From: Corynebacterium lubricantis DSM 45231
GTDB taxonomy: Bacteria > Actinomycetota > Actinomycetes > Mycobacteriales > Mycobacteriaceae
Direction: 5' to 3'
Length of the DNA: 64,000 bases
NCBI RefSeq assembly: GCF_000379425.1
Contig: NZ_KB902235.1
Span: forward strand, 62,001 to 126,000
The translations under genes were made by a program, and so were the position numbers. A model generated the notes under the pieces. It worked only from the letters and a program-made list of their open reading frames with translations, ran no database searches and was not told the origin of the DNA. Below are positions 10,310 to 18,728 of this stretch, in pieces (within the stretch, counting starts at the first letter, position 1; each line of letters begins with the position of its first letter).

Positions 10310-10337
10310 ACGCCCCTGGAAAGTTTTCCAGGGGCGT
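10310..10337 (-). terminator. glmS intrinsic terminator
   Basis: Perfect stem ACGCCCCTGGA / TCCAGGGGCGT with a short loop, followed on the minus strand by TTTTTCGTG. It lies 18 bases after the glmS stop, and the CGTCGTCAAGCGA motif fills the gap. Confidence 0.9.
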
Positions 10338-10350
10338 CGTCGTCAAGCGA
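10338..10350 (+). repeat. CGTCGTNAAGCGA motif, copy 1 (glmS 3' region)
   Basis: Exact match CGTCGTCAAGCGA. It is located between the glmS stop codon (10355) and its terminator hairpin, touching the hairpin base. Read in the direction of glmS transcription it is TCGCTTGACGACG. Confidence 0.85.
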
Positions 10351-10354
10351 AGTG

Positions 10355-12217
10355 CTACTCCACGGTGACCGACTTTGCAAGGTTACGTGGCTTATCAATG
10401 TCCTCATTGCCGCATTCGTGCGCGATATCTGCGGCCAGGAACTGCAAAGGCACGGTGGCTAGCAGCGGCTGCATGATGGTCGGGGTCTGCGGGATGCGCA
10501 CCAACCAGTTCGCGTACGGCTCGACGGCAGTGTCGCCGTCTTCAGCGATCACGATGGTCTTCGCACCGCGGGCACGAATCTCCTGAATATTGGAGACGAT
10601 CTTCGAGTGCAGCTGAGGCAGGCCGCGAGGAGAAGGCACGATGACCACGACAGGCAGGTCGTCCTCGATCAGCGCGATCGGGCCATGCTTGAGCTCGCCA
10701 GCGGGGAATCCCTCGGCGTGAATGTAGGCCAGCTCCTTGAGCTTCAGCGCGCCTTCAAGCGCGATTGGATAGCCCACGCCTCGGCCCAGGAAGAGCATGG
10801 TCTTAACGGCCCCGAGGGTCTGAGCGATCTGCTCAACCTGCTCGCGAACGCCGAGTACCTCTTCAACCTTGGCGGGGATCGACTCGAGCTCCTCCCAGAT
10901 CTCGCGGATCTCGTCGGGGTACTTGGTGCCCTTCGCCTGAGCGAGAGCCAGGCCGACGATGTAGTTCGCAGCCACCTGAGCCAGGAATGCCTTCGTGGAG
11001 GCCACGCCGATTTCTGGGCCCGCGTGGGTGTAAATCACGGCGTCAGATTCGCGCGGAATCTGCGAGCCGTTGGTGTTACACACAGCCAGCACCTTCGCAC
11101 CCTGAGTCTTGGCGTGGCGCACTGCTTCGAGGGTGTCGGCGGTTTCGCCGGACTGGGAGATGGCCAACACGAGCGTGCGCTCGTCGAGAACTGGGTCGCG
11201 GTAACGGAACTCGGACGCCACCTCGATCTGCACAGGGATGCGCACCCAGTGCTCGATGGCGTACTTTGCTGCCAAACCGGAGTGGTATGCAGAACCACAG
11301 GCCACAACGAAGACCTGGTTGAACGACTTCAAATCAGTATCGGAAATGCTGTTCTCGTCGAGAGTGACGCGCTCACCATCCCAGTGACCTGCCAAGGAAT
11401 CGCGCACAGCTGCAGGCTGCTCGTGGATTTCCTTCATCATGAAGGAATCAAAGCCTTCCTTCTCCGCTGCCGAGATATCCCAGTCAATGGTGAATGGCTT
11501 GCCCTCGCCCGGGGTGCCATCAAAGTTGAGGATCTCATGGGAGTCCTTCTTAATGATCACCACGGAATCCTGGCCCAGCTCGATGGCTTCCTTCGTGTAA
11601 TCAATAAACGCTGCCACATCCGAGCCCAGGAACATTTCGCCCTCGCCCACGCCAACGATCAGTGGCGTGGAACGGCGAGCCGCGATGATCTGATCAGGGT
11701 GATCGGCGTGCAGGAACAGCAACGTGAACGCGCCTTCGAGACGGTTCAGCGTCTTGAGCGCCGATGCACGGAAATCACCTGCGGTGTCGCCCTCGTTGTA
11801 CGCCTTGGCGAGAAGGTGAGCTGCAACTTCCGAGTCAGTATCGGACTTGAACTCGACCCGGTCACGCTCGAGCTCGTCGCGTAGTGCCGCAAAGTTCTCG
11901 ATGATGCCGTTGTGCACGATGGCAACCTTGCCATCAAAAGACAGGTGCGGGTGTGCATTCTCATCCGTTGGACGGCCATGGGTTGCCCAGCGGGTATGTC
12001 CGATCGCTGTAGATCCGCTCAGCGCATCGGCCCCTACTTCGTTGATTTTGTCTTCGAGGTTGGCCAGCTTTCCTGCGCGTTTCGCCGAAGCAATCGTGCC
12101 ATCGTTCGCGACCGCAATACCTGACGAGTCGTATCCACGGTATTCCATTCGACGCAATGCATTTACTGCTACATCAAGGCCTTGATTATCTCCAACATAT
12201 CCAACGATTCCACACAT
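10355..12217 (-). CDS. glmS: Glutamine-fructose-6-phosphate aminotransferase
   Basis: This 620-residue enzyme converts fructose-6-phosphate and glutamine to glucosamine-6-phosphate, the entry to UDP-GlcNAc for peptidoglycan. The catalytic Cys follows the initiator Met (MCGIVGYVG), with a glutaminase domain to about residue 225 (GHTRWATHGRP is the glutamine-binding motif). Two SIS sugar-isomerase domains follow, including VVACGSAYHSGLAAKY and SQSGETADTLEA, and the C-terminal KSVTVE tail is conserved. It is monocistronic, with its own promoter and terminator. No glmS ribozyme is visible; only about 130 bases separate it from the divergent gene. Confidence 0.97.
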   Translation of the reverse strand: MCGIVGYVGDNQGLDVAVNALRRMEYRGYDSSGIAVANDGTIASAKRAGKLANLEDKINEVGADALSGSTAIGHTRWATHGRPTDENAHPHLSFDGKVAIVHNGIIENFAALRDELERDRVEFKSDTDSEVAAHLLAKAYNEGDTAGDFRASALKTLNRLEGAFTLLFLHADHPDQIIAARRSTPLIVGVGEGEMFLGSDVAAFIDYTKEAIELGQDSVVIIKKDSHEILNFDGTPGEGKPFTIDWDISAAEKEGFDSFMMKEIHEQPAAVRDSLAGHWDGERVTLDENSISDTDLKSFNQVFVVACGSAYHSGLAAKYAIEHWVRIPVQIEVASEFRYRDPVLDERTLVLAISQSGETADTLEAVRHAKTQGAKVLAVCNTNGSQIPRESDAVIYTHAGPEIGVASTKAFLAQVAANYIVGLALAQAKGTKYPDEIREIWEELESIPAKVEEVLGVREQVEQIAQTLGAVKTMLFLGRGVGYPIALEGALKLKELAYIHAEGFPAGELKHGPIALIEDDLPVVVIVPSPRGLPQLHSKIVSNIQEIRARGAKTIVIAEDGDTAVEPYANWLVRIPQTPTIMQPLLATVPLQFLAADIAHECGNEDIDKPRNLAKSVTVE

Positions 12218-12223
12218 GGGAAC

Positions 12224-12251
12224 AGAATAAACTACGATGCCTCAATCGCAA
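12224..12251 (-). promoter_or_regulatory. glmS promoter, apparently leaderless
   Basis: TTGCGA (12246-12251) and TATTCT (12224-12229) on the minus strand are spaced by 16 bases. The -10 ends six bases before the glmS ATG, so transcription should start at or next to the start codon, with no Shine-Dalgarno. Leaderless mRNAs are common in corynebacteria. Confidence 0.55.
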
Positions 12252-12350
12252 CACCCTTCCCATTCCGCTGCGCTTTGGACGGAAAAATGCCTAAACCACG
12301 ATAGGTTGCACCTACCCCCGGAGGTAGCAAAATAAAGTATCGTAGGGGAC

Positions 12351-13193
12351 GTGTCTGCGAATTTGAAGAAAACACTCAGCGAATTGTCCAAGCGTGGTCC
12401 CCATCGCGTCATGGAGGGCGATCTTGGTTTTACCGGCCTACCGGGCAAGGTGTACACCCCTGCCGAAGGCAATGGTGTTCCCGGAGTCGCGTTCGGCCAT
12501 GACTGGACGAAGTCAGTCAAGGACTACCACCGCTTTTTGCGGCACCTGGCCAGCTGGGGAATTGTTGTAGCCGCCCCTGACACCGAGAAGGGTTTTAATC
12601 CTAATCACAGCGGTTTCGCTGCCGATTTGGAAACGTGCCTGCAGATTGTCGCCGGTGTGAAGCTGGGCCAAGGCAACACCACGGTGTCCCCCAACAAGCT
12701 TGGCGTCGTTGGCCATGGCATGGGTGGTGGTGCTGCTGTACTGGCTGCAGCAGACAATCCTAAGGTTAAGGCAGTGGCAACGATTTACCCTGCCAACGTT
12801 GCCCCTTCCGCTGTCGCGGCTGCGCGCGCATTAGATATCCCAGGCTTTGTCATTGGTTCCGGTAAGTCCGATCTGTTCAACGCTGGTAACCCTGCCAAGC
12901 TCGCCTATAACTGGAAGGGCGATGTGGTCTACCGCGAGATCGCGAATGGTAATCAGCAAGGGTTCTCCGAAGACACCGGTTTCCAATTTGTCCTGGGTCA
13001 GGGTTGGTCGCAATCCGGAGCACGCGAGACTGCTCGTGGATTGGTGACCGGCTACCTGCTGCATCAATTAGCGCAAGACAACAAGTATTCCGACTACTCG
13101 GAGATCGAGGCTGAAGGACCGAAGGTGACCTCCTTCTCCGGCGAGGAGCTCGCCGAGAAGGCTGGTTTTGCTAAGGACGACGCGAAGTTCTAG
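12351..13193 (+). CDS. Alpha/beta hydrolase, chlorophyllase/dienelactone hydrolase-like
   Basis: A 280-residue protein with GTG start. The nucleophile elbow GHGMGGG (about residues 123-129) sits after a strand VSPNKLGVVGH; here the usual GHSxGG serine position is Met, and His occupies the second place, so the catalytic nucleophile is not canonical. FGHDWTKSVKDYHRFLRHLASWG near residues 49-71 is the chlorophyllase/PET-hydrolase-like oxyanion region. The loss of the obvious serine suggests a non-catalytic or altered member. Its TAG stop interlocks with the stop of the opposing 77-residue gene (CTAG). Confidence 0.8.
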   Translation: MSANLKKTLSELSKRGPHRVMEGDLGFTGLPGKVYTPAEGNGVPGVAFGHDWTKSVKDYHRFLRHLASWGIVVAAPDTEKGFNPNHSGFAADLETCLQIVAGVKLGQGNTTVSPNKLGVVGHGMGGGAAVLAAADNPKVKAVATIYPANVAPSAVAAARALDIPGFVIGSGKSDLFNAGNPAKLAYNWKGDVVYREIANGNQQGFSEDTGFQFVLGQGWSQSGARETARGLVTGYLLHQLAQDNKYSDYSEIEAEGPKVTSFSGEELAEKAGFAKDDAKF

Positions 13194-13423
13194 CTCGCCT
13201 GGCTTGGGTCTTCCCGACGCAACACGCCTTGGACCCGACCGCCGCGAAGTGTCCCCTTGGGATACATCGCCGGCGGTTTTTTGATGTTCATTTCTCGAGC
13301 TCGTTCTTGCTGGCGAACTTGTTCTTCCATTTGCTTCTGGGCTTTGGCCAGCGCCGCCTCGAAATCAAGCATGCGTTTGGCGGTGCGCTGTTGGAATTGT
13401 TCCGCAAATTCTTGAAAATCCAT
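13190..13423 (-). CDS. Small coiled-coil hypothetical protein
   Basis: A 77-residue charged protein whose first ~45 residues (MDFQEFAEQFQQRTAKRM onward) are predicted to be one long helix rich in Gln, Glu, Lys and Arg, followed by a basic tail (RGGRVQGVLRRED). Unrecognised. Its start abuts the stop of the 557-residue gene, so it is the last member of a three-gene unit. It ends tail-to-tail with the hydrolase, sharing CTAG. Confidence 0.7.
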   Translation of the reverse strand: MDFQEFAEQFQQRTAKRMLDFEAALAKAQKQMEEQVRQQERAREMNIKKPPAMYPKGTLRGGRVQGVLRREDPSQAS

Positions 13424-15096
13424 TAGAACGAATCAACCTTTCGTACTCGGCTCTGTGGCTCCGGGGACTCAGGTGGATCGCTGGGCTCCGGTGAAGGTGG
13501 GTCGGGTGAAATAGATGCGGCTGCCTCTGTAGAAGTCTCTGGCGCAGGCTGTGGCTCTAGCTGTGACGCTGACTGTGGCTTTTCAAATCCTTGTTGTGGC
13601 TCTTCTACCGCTGCAGGTTCAACGCTTTCTTTCTTCGGCGGTGGAGGCGGTTCCGCAACATCGGCGAGCTCCTTTGGAGGAGGAATCACACCGTATTCGG
13701 GCTCGGGTTCTGCCTGTGCAGCTTCAGTTTCGGACTCCGGTGCTGGCGGTGCTGGAGGTGCTTCAGGCTCGGTCGCAGACTCCGGCGGGCAGTCTTTCTC
13801 CAATGCTGGCTCGACTACAGGCTCCTCCTGTTGTTCCGGTGCGGGCTCTGGGCAGAGTTCCGTTGAACAGCTTTCAAAGAATTCCGCGGAAATAAGGCTG
13901 AGCGCACCCAAAACACGCGCACACCCGAGTTGCCCCATCGGCCCCTGCATCATGTCTTGTACATCTTGTACCTCAACCGACTTCGGTGCGAGTCCTTCAA
14001 GCGGTGCAATGTCCACTTGGCCCGAGGAGGTGAAATCAACATCAATATTGAAGTTGACGGTCAACCCAGCAGACGCCGTTGTGGTTGCTGAACTGGCCAA
14101 AGACGTGGATTCAAGGTTATCGAGGGCGACATTCGTCTCCTCGATTCGAATCGCTTCGTGTGTGGTGGGTGTTTGTTCGACAACTGGCGCTACTGCACTG
14201 GGTTGAGGCTTTTCAGGCGCAACAGGCGAAGCAGGAGCACTCGACACGTCACTTGTATCTTGTGTGAAACCCGACGGCTTCCCTCCGGAGGTAGGTGGCA
14301 GAACATCATTCGGAACAGCGTCAGGCTCTGGCACTACAGGCTCTGGCACTACCGGTGGCGGCGAATCCGGAACCTTCCGGTCGGCCTTGGGCTCCGTATA
14401 CGTCTCACAAGGGGGCTCTGGATCCCTCTCCGCTAATTCTTCGCATTCATCCCCCAGCTGATCCAGGATTTCCCCGATGCAAGAATTGGCATCCTCGTTG
14501 ACGTCCTTCGCATTTTGCAGTGCGTGCAACACAAGTTCCGTGATCACGGTGCCTGAAATCCCGAGCGGTGTGGTCAAGCGAGCAGTTTTGAGAACGCGCA
14601 AGGCCAGCTGAAGCAGCACGTTCGATGAGAGCTCTGTCGATTCCACAATTGTGCCCACCGACTGCCCACCGTCCTCCATGCTGCAGCGCAACTGTTCAAC
14701 GCTTTCAGAGAAATCGTCTTGGTCTTGCTCGATGCGTTCCTCATTTTCTGCCGGGCGACCGTCCCCAATGCCGCTGAACAGAGGTGCAATATAGGTTCCG
14801 AGGAAGTGCTCGATACCTAGAACGAGGCTGGTCGCACTGCCCCACTCACGGATGGTCCAGCCTTCCCCGCTGTCGTCTTTAGCACCAGCTGGCCCCTTCT
14901 TCCGGGGCGCGGCAAATAACTGGGTTCCTGCCGCTGAAATACTCCCCGGTTGCAGCCCATCCCGCTCGTCAAAGGACCCTTTCAAGTCCGTAAGAAAATC
15001 ATTGATCGCAGGCCCTGCTAGGGCCGATACTTCCGGATTCGAGGACACCTCACCGGCAATCTGTGCGATAAGCGCTCGAGAGTCAACGGAGCTCAT
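13423..15096 (-). CDS. Large Pro/Glu-rich protein, possible ESX-associated substrate
   Basis: A 557-residue protein of unknown function. Residues about 1-215 look alpha-helical and globular (MSSVDSRALIAQIAGEV..., then QLALRVLKTARLTTPLG). The rest is dominated by Pro, Glu, Ala and Ser, with runs such as EPPPPPKKES and repeated VVPEP. A short ordered island lies in the middle (about 340-420, LTVNFNIDVDF and CARVLGALSLISAEFF). Several cysteines are present (ESCSTELCPEP). There is no signal peptide or membrane helix. The ATG at 15096 overlaps the EspC-like gene by 14 bases. The neighbour and the ESX locus nearby make a type VII substrate or partner plausible, but this is inference. Confidence 0.7.
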   Translation of the reverse strand: MSSVDSRALIAQIAGEVSSNPEVSALAGPAINDFLTDLKGSFDERDGLQPGSISAAGTQLFAAPRKKGPAGAKDDSGEGWTIREWGSATSLVLGIEHFLGTYIAPLFSGIGDGRPAENEERIEQDQDDFSESVEQLRCSMEDGGQSVGTIVESTELSSNVLLQLALRVLKTARLTTPLGISGTVITELVLHALQNAKDVNEDANSCIGEILDQLGDECEELAERDPEPPCETYTEPKADRKVPDSPPPVVPEPVVPEPDAVPNDVLPPTSGGKPSGFTQDTSDVSSAPASPVAPEKPQPSAVAPVVEQTPTTHEAIRIEETNVALDNLESTSLASSATTTASAGLTVNFNIDVDFTSSGQVDIAPLEGLAPKSVEVQDVQDMMQGPMGQLGCARVLGALSLISAEFFESCSTELCPEPAPEQQEEPVVEPALEKDCPPESATEPEAPPAPPAPESETEAAQAEPEPEYGVIPPPKELADVAEPPPPPKKESVEPAAVEEPQQGFEKPQSASQLEPQPAPETSTEAAASISPDPPSPEPSDPPESPEPQSRVRKVDSF

Positions 15097-15388
15097 GTGC
15101 ACCCAACCCTTCCGCGGTGTTGTGGTCTTGCTCCGAAATCTCGGATGCCAGCGAGTGCAACGCATCAAAATGCGTTAACCGATTGTCCAGTCGCTGGAGC
15201 ATCGACGCATGGACTTTGCTTAACGACGAAGCCAAGCGCTGGCCTTGTTCTGCGAATCCCTGCCCCGTGTCACTTACTCGAAGCTGCGGAGCGTGCCCCT
15301 GCCCTTCCACACGCATCGCCTCAATTTCTTGTCGTGCGCTGTGCAGCGCCGAACGGATCGCTTCAGTATTCGCTCTCAAGTCAGACAT
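15083..15388 (-). CDS. EspC/WXG100-like small helical protein
   Basis: A 101-residue, almost fully helical protein without signal peptide (MSDLRANTEAIRSALHSARQEIEAM...GQGFAEQGQRLASSLSKVHASMLQRLDN). Size, helix pattern and the Gly-rich turn near the middle resemble the ESX secretion-associated EspC family, though no WXG triplet is present. It is the first gene of a unit with the 557- and 77-residue proteins, about 3 kb from esxA-esxB with only glmM, rpsI and rplM between. EspC-type assignment is by eye only. The gene carries a one-mismatch copy of the CGTCGTNAAGCGA motif at 15216-15228. Confidence 0.65.
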   Translation of the reverse strand: MSDLRANTEAIRSALHSARQEIEAMRVEGQGHAPQLRVSDTGQGFAEQGQRLASSLSKVHASMLQRLDNRLTHFDALHSLASEISEQDHNTAEGLGAHELR

Positions 15389-15465
15389 GCACCTTGCCTC
15401 CCCTACTCAATCCCCGCACTTATTAAATGCGCTTACCTTCTCTTGGACTGTGCGGGCATGCAAAA

Positions 15466-15506
15466 GGTTCCCTGGATGAGGAAAATTCTTTCCACTCCAG
15501 GGAACC
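15466..15506 (-). terminator. glmM terminator, two-tier hairpin
   Basis: Outer arms GGTTCCCTGGA / TCCAGGGAACC are perfect over 11 bases, and an inner GGAAA-ATTC-TTTCC hairpin fills the loop. On the minus strand TTTTGC follows, giving a U-tract for leftward glmM transcripts. The space between it and glmM (15507-15554) holds two copies of ACAGGTACT. Confidence 0.85.
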
Positions 15507-15554
15507 GGGGTGTTACAGGTACTGCAGAGACTACAGGTACTACAAAGGGCGAAA

Positions 15555-16898
15555 CTAGACGGCAGCGACGACTGCGGCGAGACTTCCAGCTACCTTGCGG
15601 GCATGTTCTTGGTCGGCAGCCTCTACCATCACGCGGAAAAGCTCTTCGGTACCAGAGGGACGCAGCAGCACGCGACCCGCTTCTCCTAGCTCAGCTTCCG
15701 CCTCGGCGATAGCGCTCTTGACTGTTTCGGAGTCCATGATGGCTGCCTTGTTCGAGACAGGAACGTTAATCAGGACCTGCGGTAGGACCTGCATCACCCC
15801 TGCGAGCTCTGCGAGGGACGTGCCGGTTTCTACCATGCGCGCCATCAGCATCAGGCCGGTCAAGGTGCCATCACCGGTCGTCGCATACGCCGGTGCCACG
15901 ATGTGGCCCGACTGCTCTCCACCAAGGGAGTACCCGCCACGGTTGAGTTCCTCGAGAACGTAGCGATCGCCCACCGCGGTCTGCTTGATCTCGATGTCTT
16001 CGCGCTCCATCGCCAGCTTCAGGCCGAGGTTACTCATTACTGTGGCCACCAAGGTGTTCTTGCGCAGCGAGGAATTTTCCTTCATGCCCACGGCGAGGAT
16101 GGCCATGATCTGGTCGCCGTCAACAACATTTCCCGCTGCATCTACGGCCAAGCAGCGATCGGCATCGCCGTCGTGGGCGAGACCGATGTCAGCGCCGTGC
16201 TCACGAACAGCACGCTGCACCTGATCAATGTGGGTGGAACCGCAGTTGTCGTTGATGTTGAAAGAGTCGGGCTTGTTGAAGATAGCCACTACCTCGGCAC
16301 CAGCCGCAGCATAGGCCTTCGGTGCCACTTCGCTGGCTGCGCCGTTAGCAGTATCGACAACAACCTTGATACCACTCAGATCGGTGTCCACTGCTTCTTT
16401 CAGGTGGGCCAGGTAGCGGTCCTGGGCATCATGGGCTTCTTCAATGACGCGACCGACACCGGTACCAGTTGGTCCGCTGTCTTCCAGGTTGTCCAACGCC
16501 TTTTCAATCTCGTCTTCAACATGGTCTGGGAGCTTCTTACCACCAGCGGAGAAGAACTTGATGCCATTGTCAGGCATAGGGTTGTGCGACGCCGAGATCA
16601 TGACGCCAATGTCCGCGCCATAATCATCAGTCAAAAAGGCAAGTCCTGGTGTGGGGATGACGCCGACGCGCAATACGTCCACGCCACGCGAAGCCATACC
16701 GGCAGCCATCGCTGCGGCGAGCATCTCGCCGGAGACTCGTGGGTCCCGCCCGATCAGTGCCATCGGGCGACGCTTGCTGGAGTCACGGTCCCTCGTCAGG
16801 ACGGTCGCAGCAGCTGCACCGAGTTTCAGGGCCAGGGATACGGTAAGGGTGTCGTTGGCCAAGCCACGGACACCATCTGTTCCAAACAGTCGAGTCAT
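15555..16898 (-). CDS. glmM: Phosphoglucosamine mutase
   Basis: This 447-residue enzyme interconverts glucosamine-6-phosphate and glucosamine-1-phosphate, the step after GlmS towards UDP-GlcNAc. [12 protein letters not shown] opens the protein, the phosphoserine loop ISASHNP is at residues 101-107 with Ser104 as the phosphorylated residue, the metal loop is DGDADRC, and the C-terminal phosphate-binding [13 protein letters not shown] is present. I chose ATG 16898 over an upstream in-frame start because it matches the family N-terminus. It lies downstream of rplM-rpsI and an intervening terminator. Confidence 0.96.
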   Translation of the reverse strand: MTRLFGTDGVRGLANDTLTVSLALKLGAAAATVLTRDRDSSKRRPMALIGRDPRVSGEMLAAAMAAGMASRGVDVLRVGVIPTPGLAFLTDDYGADIGVMISASHNPMPDNGIKFFSAGGKKLPDHVEDEIEKALDNLEDSGPTGTGVGRVIEEAHDAQDRYLAHLKEAVDTDLSGIKVVVDTANGAASEVAPKAYAAAGAEVVAIFNKPDSFNINDNCGSTHIDQVQRAVREHGADIGLAHDGDADRCLAVDAAGNVVDGDQIMAILAVGMKENSSLRKNTLVATVMSNLGLKLAMEREDIEIKQTAVGDRYVLEELNRGGYSLGGEQSGHIVAPAYATTGDGTLTGLMLMARMVETGTSLAELAGVMQVLPQVLINVPVSNKAAIMDSETVKSAIAEAEAELGEAGRVLLRPSGTEELFRVMVEAADQEHARKVAGSLAAVVAAV

Positions 16899-16934
16899 AA
16901 GAAACATTATGACTGTCTCACTAGAAAAAGCGAA

Positions 16935-16966
16935 CGCCACCCCTCCCAAAACTGGAAGAGGTGGCG
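16935..16966 (-). terminator. rpsI terminator
   Basis: Inverted repeat CGCCACCCCTCC / GGAAGAGGTGGCG just after the rpsI stop, followed on the minus strand by GTTCGCTTTTTC. It separates rplM-rpsI from glmM. Confidence 0.75.
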
Positions 16967-16985
16967 AAAACCACGCGTAGAAAAT

Positions 16986-17552
16986 TTAACGCTTGGAGTA
17001 CTGAGGTGCGCGACGGGCCTTGTGCAGACCTGCCTTCTTACGCTCAACAGCACGAGCGTCACGGGTGAGCAGGCCAGCCTTCTTCAGGGTTGGGCGCTCA
17101 GCCGGGTTGTAGATGTTCAGCGCACGTGCGATAGCAAGACGCAGAGCACCGGACTGGCCGGTTGGGCCGCCGCCTGCAATGTTTGCCTTGATGTCGAACT
17201 GACCTTCACGCTCAAGGGTGGTCAGTGGCAGCAAGATGTCCTGCTGGTGCAGCTTGTTCGGGAAGTAATCCGCGAACTCGCGACCATTAACGGTGATCTT
17301 GCCGGAGCCCTCAACGACGGTCACGCGAGCGATTGCGCGCTTACGACGACCAACGGTCTGGATTGGGCCCTCGTGCAGAACTGGAGCTTCAACCTCAGAC
17401 GCTTCGTCTTCGGTACCAGCTGCGCCTGCGAGTGCGTCACCGATGGTGTAGTTGAACTCTTCGGTTGCAGCGGTTGCAGCAGCGATGTCGCCAGCGTCAG
17501 CAACGTTGTCTTCTGCTGCGTTGTCGATGTTGGTGTTGTTTGCTTCAGTCAT
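16986..17552 (-). CDS. rpsI: 30S ribosomal protein S9
   Basis: A 188-residue S9. The conserved body starts around [27 protein letters not shown] (about residue 65), and the C-terminal RRAPQYSKR tail reaches the ribosomal P site. The first ~60 residues are an acidic Ala/Asn/Asp/Glu extension absent from E. coli S9. The start overlaps the rplM stop (TAATG). Confidence 0.97.
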   Translation of the reverse strand: MTEANNTNIDNAAEDNVADAGDIAAATAATEEFNYTIGDALAGAAGTEDEASEVEAPVLHEGPIQTVGRRKRAIARVTVVEGSGKITVNGREFADYFPNKLHQQDILLPLTTLEREGQFDIKANIAGGGPTGQSGALRLAIARALNIYNPAERPTLKKAGLLTRDARAVERKKAGLHKARRAPQYSKR

Positions 17553-17995
17553 TACTGTGCCACCTGCTTGAACTCGTAGGTCTCTGGGTTCTGGCCTGCG
17601 TATGGGTGCTCAGAGCCAGTGAAAACGTGCAGCTTCTTAATGGACTCAGCGGAGAGGCGGTTGTGTGGCATCATGCCCTTTACCGACTCTTCGATGACGC
17701 GGTCAGCGCGCTCGTCCAGTGCACGACCCAGGGTCATGGACTTCAGACCACCCGGGTAACCGGAGTGGCGGTAACGCATTTCGCGGTCGCGCTTGTTGGA
17801 GGAAATGTGAACCTTGTCAGCGTTGATAACGATGACGTGGTCGCCGGTGTCGGCGTTAGGTGCGTAGATTGGCTTGTGCTTGCCGCGCAGGATGTCCGCA
17901 ACGGTAGATGCAAGCTTGCCCAGGACCACGTCAGTGGCGTCGATGACGTACCACTTACGGGTAATGTCACCGCTCTTTGGGTGGTAAGTAGACAT
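17552..17995 (-). CDS. rplM: 50S ribosomal protein L13
   Basis: A 147-residue L13, starting [31 protein letters not shown] used ATG 17995 rather than a much longer open frame. [21 protein letters not shown] and the MMPHNRLS motif are canonical. It heads the rplM-rpsI operon. Confidence 0.97.
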   Translation of the reverse strand: MSTYHPKSGDITRKWYVIDATDVVLGKLASTVADILRGKHKPIYAPNADTGDHVIVINADKVHISSNKRDREMRYRHSGYPGGLKSMTLGRALDERADRVIEESVKGMMPHNRLSAESIKKLHVFTGSEHPYAGQNPETYEFKQVAQ

Positions 17996-18105
17996 GCATG
18001 ACTCCTTAAAAGTCTGTCTCGATGGCTGCCGGCCGGAAAAGTCACAACGTATTTCCCACTCCTTGCGGCGGCCGGTGGAGACCCGTGGAGTGTGTGCACG
18101 CAATA

Positions 18106-18118
18106 TCGCTTCACGACG
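18106..18118 (-). repeat. CGTCGTNAAGCGA motif, copy 2 (rplM leader)
   Basis: Exact match, TCGCTTCACGACG on the plus strand. It lies within the predicted 5' leader of rplM, about 110 bases upstream of its start codon, and not beside a hairpin. Confidence 0.8.
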
Positions 18119-18149
18119 ATTGCCTGCGTGGAAATACACAGCTCTGAAA

Positions 18150-18179
18150 ACAATACTCCAGCTTGGTCCAAGACACCAA
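18150..18179 (-). promoter_or_regulatory. Candidate rplM-rpsI promoter
   Basis: TTGGTG (18174-18179) and TATTGT (18150-18155) on the minus strand are spaced by 18 bases. The spacer contains the palindrome CTTGGTCCAAG at 18162-18172, which could be an operator. Confidence 0.35.
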
Positions 18180-18215
18180 AACGCTACTACCACGAAAATC
18201 AGTCGAAGGCGCGGC

Positions 18216-18253
18216 AAGGCTCGGTGCAAGTCCCCCCTCCTGCACCGAGCCTT
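18216..18253 (-). terminator. Inverted repeat downstream of esxBA
   Basis: Perfect 13-base arms AAGGCTCGGTGCA / TGCACCGAGCCTT around a 12-base loop. There is no clear U-tract on either strand, so it may be a weak terminator or an mRNA-protecting 3' structure for esxB-esxA. The minus-strand loop reads GGAGGGGGGACT. Confidence 0.5.
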
Positions 18254-18399
18254 CACCAACGTTGAAGTTCCACGCACTGCCCGGCGCGAGAAACCTTCCG
18301 CTTATGCCTCACTAAGCCCCCAGTTGCGATCCGCGTCCGCCCTCGCCTAACTCTGGGCTGACTGCACCTGGTGATTAGTGAAGCGACGATCCGATCGAG

Positions 18400-18693
18400 T
18401 TACCGCAGCCAGCTCGCTGCAGCGGCATCATTGATGCCCTTCATGCGCATGTTGCCGTCGCTGACGGTCTTAGCAATGGAGTCCAAGATCATGTTCAACT
18501 CCGCTGCGGCTTCGTCCCATTTGCGCTGGTGCATCTGGTAATTCTCCGAAGCTTCACCAGTCCAAGTGGCAGCCATGGGGCGGAGCAAGTTCTTGAGTTC
18601 TTCCAATTCGGCCCCGACGCGAGCGGAACTTGCCTGAAGGTCATCGGCCGCTCCCGCGAGGCTACCGAAGCCATACTGAATTGAGTTTGTCAT
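18400..18693 (-). CDS. esxA: WXG100 protein EsxA-like
   Basis: A 97-residue helical-hairpin protein with the WTG triplet at residues 44-46 between two long helices, the diagnostic turn of WXG100/ESAT-6 proteins. These are secreted as heterodimers by the ESX machine. It follows esxB by 35 bases and ends INDAAAASWLR. The EsxA rather than EsxB label is by order and size only. Confidence 0.92.
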   Translation of the reverse strand: MTNSIQYGFGSLAGAADDLQASSARVGAELEELKNLLRPMAATWTGEASENYQMHQRKWDEAAAELNMILDSIAKTVSDGNMRMKGINDAAAASWLR

Positions 18694-18728
18694 GTGCAGT
18701 CCTTTACTTGTGATTTACAGGTTGGTCT

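Larger units (their letters stand above)
17996..18399. other. 404-base gap between esxA and rplM
   Basis: No credible gene. From right to left it holds the inverted repeat that probably ends esxBA (18216-18253), a candidate rplM promoter (18150-18179) with a CTTGGTCCAAG palindrome in its spacer, and an exact TCGCTTCACGACG motif (18106-18118). After these comes a leader of roughly 150 bases before rplM. Confidence 0.7.

Noticed and set aside
12218..12350. glmS ribozyme or riboswitch upstream of glmS.
   Set aside because: The leader appears absent (leaderless promoter) and no conserved ribozyme core is present; glmS ribozymes are typical of Firmicutes.
15903..17579. Plus-strand open frame opposite glmM, rpsI and rplM (558 codons).
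   Set aside because: Same explanation: a shadow of three well-supported minus-strand genes.
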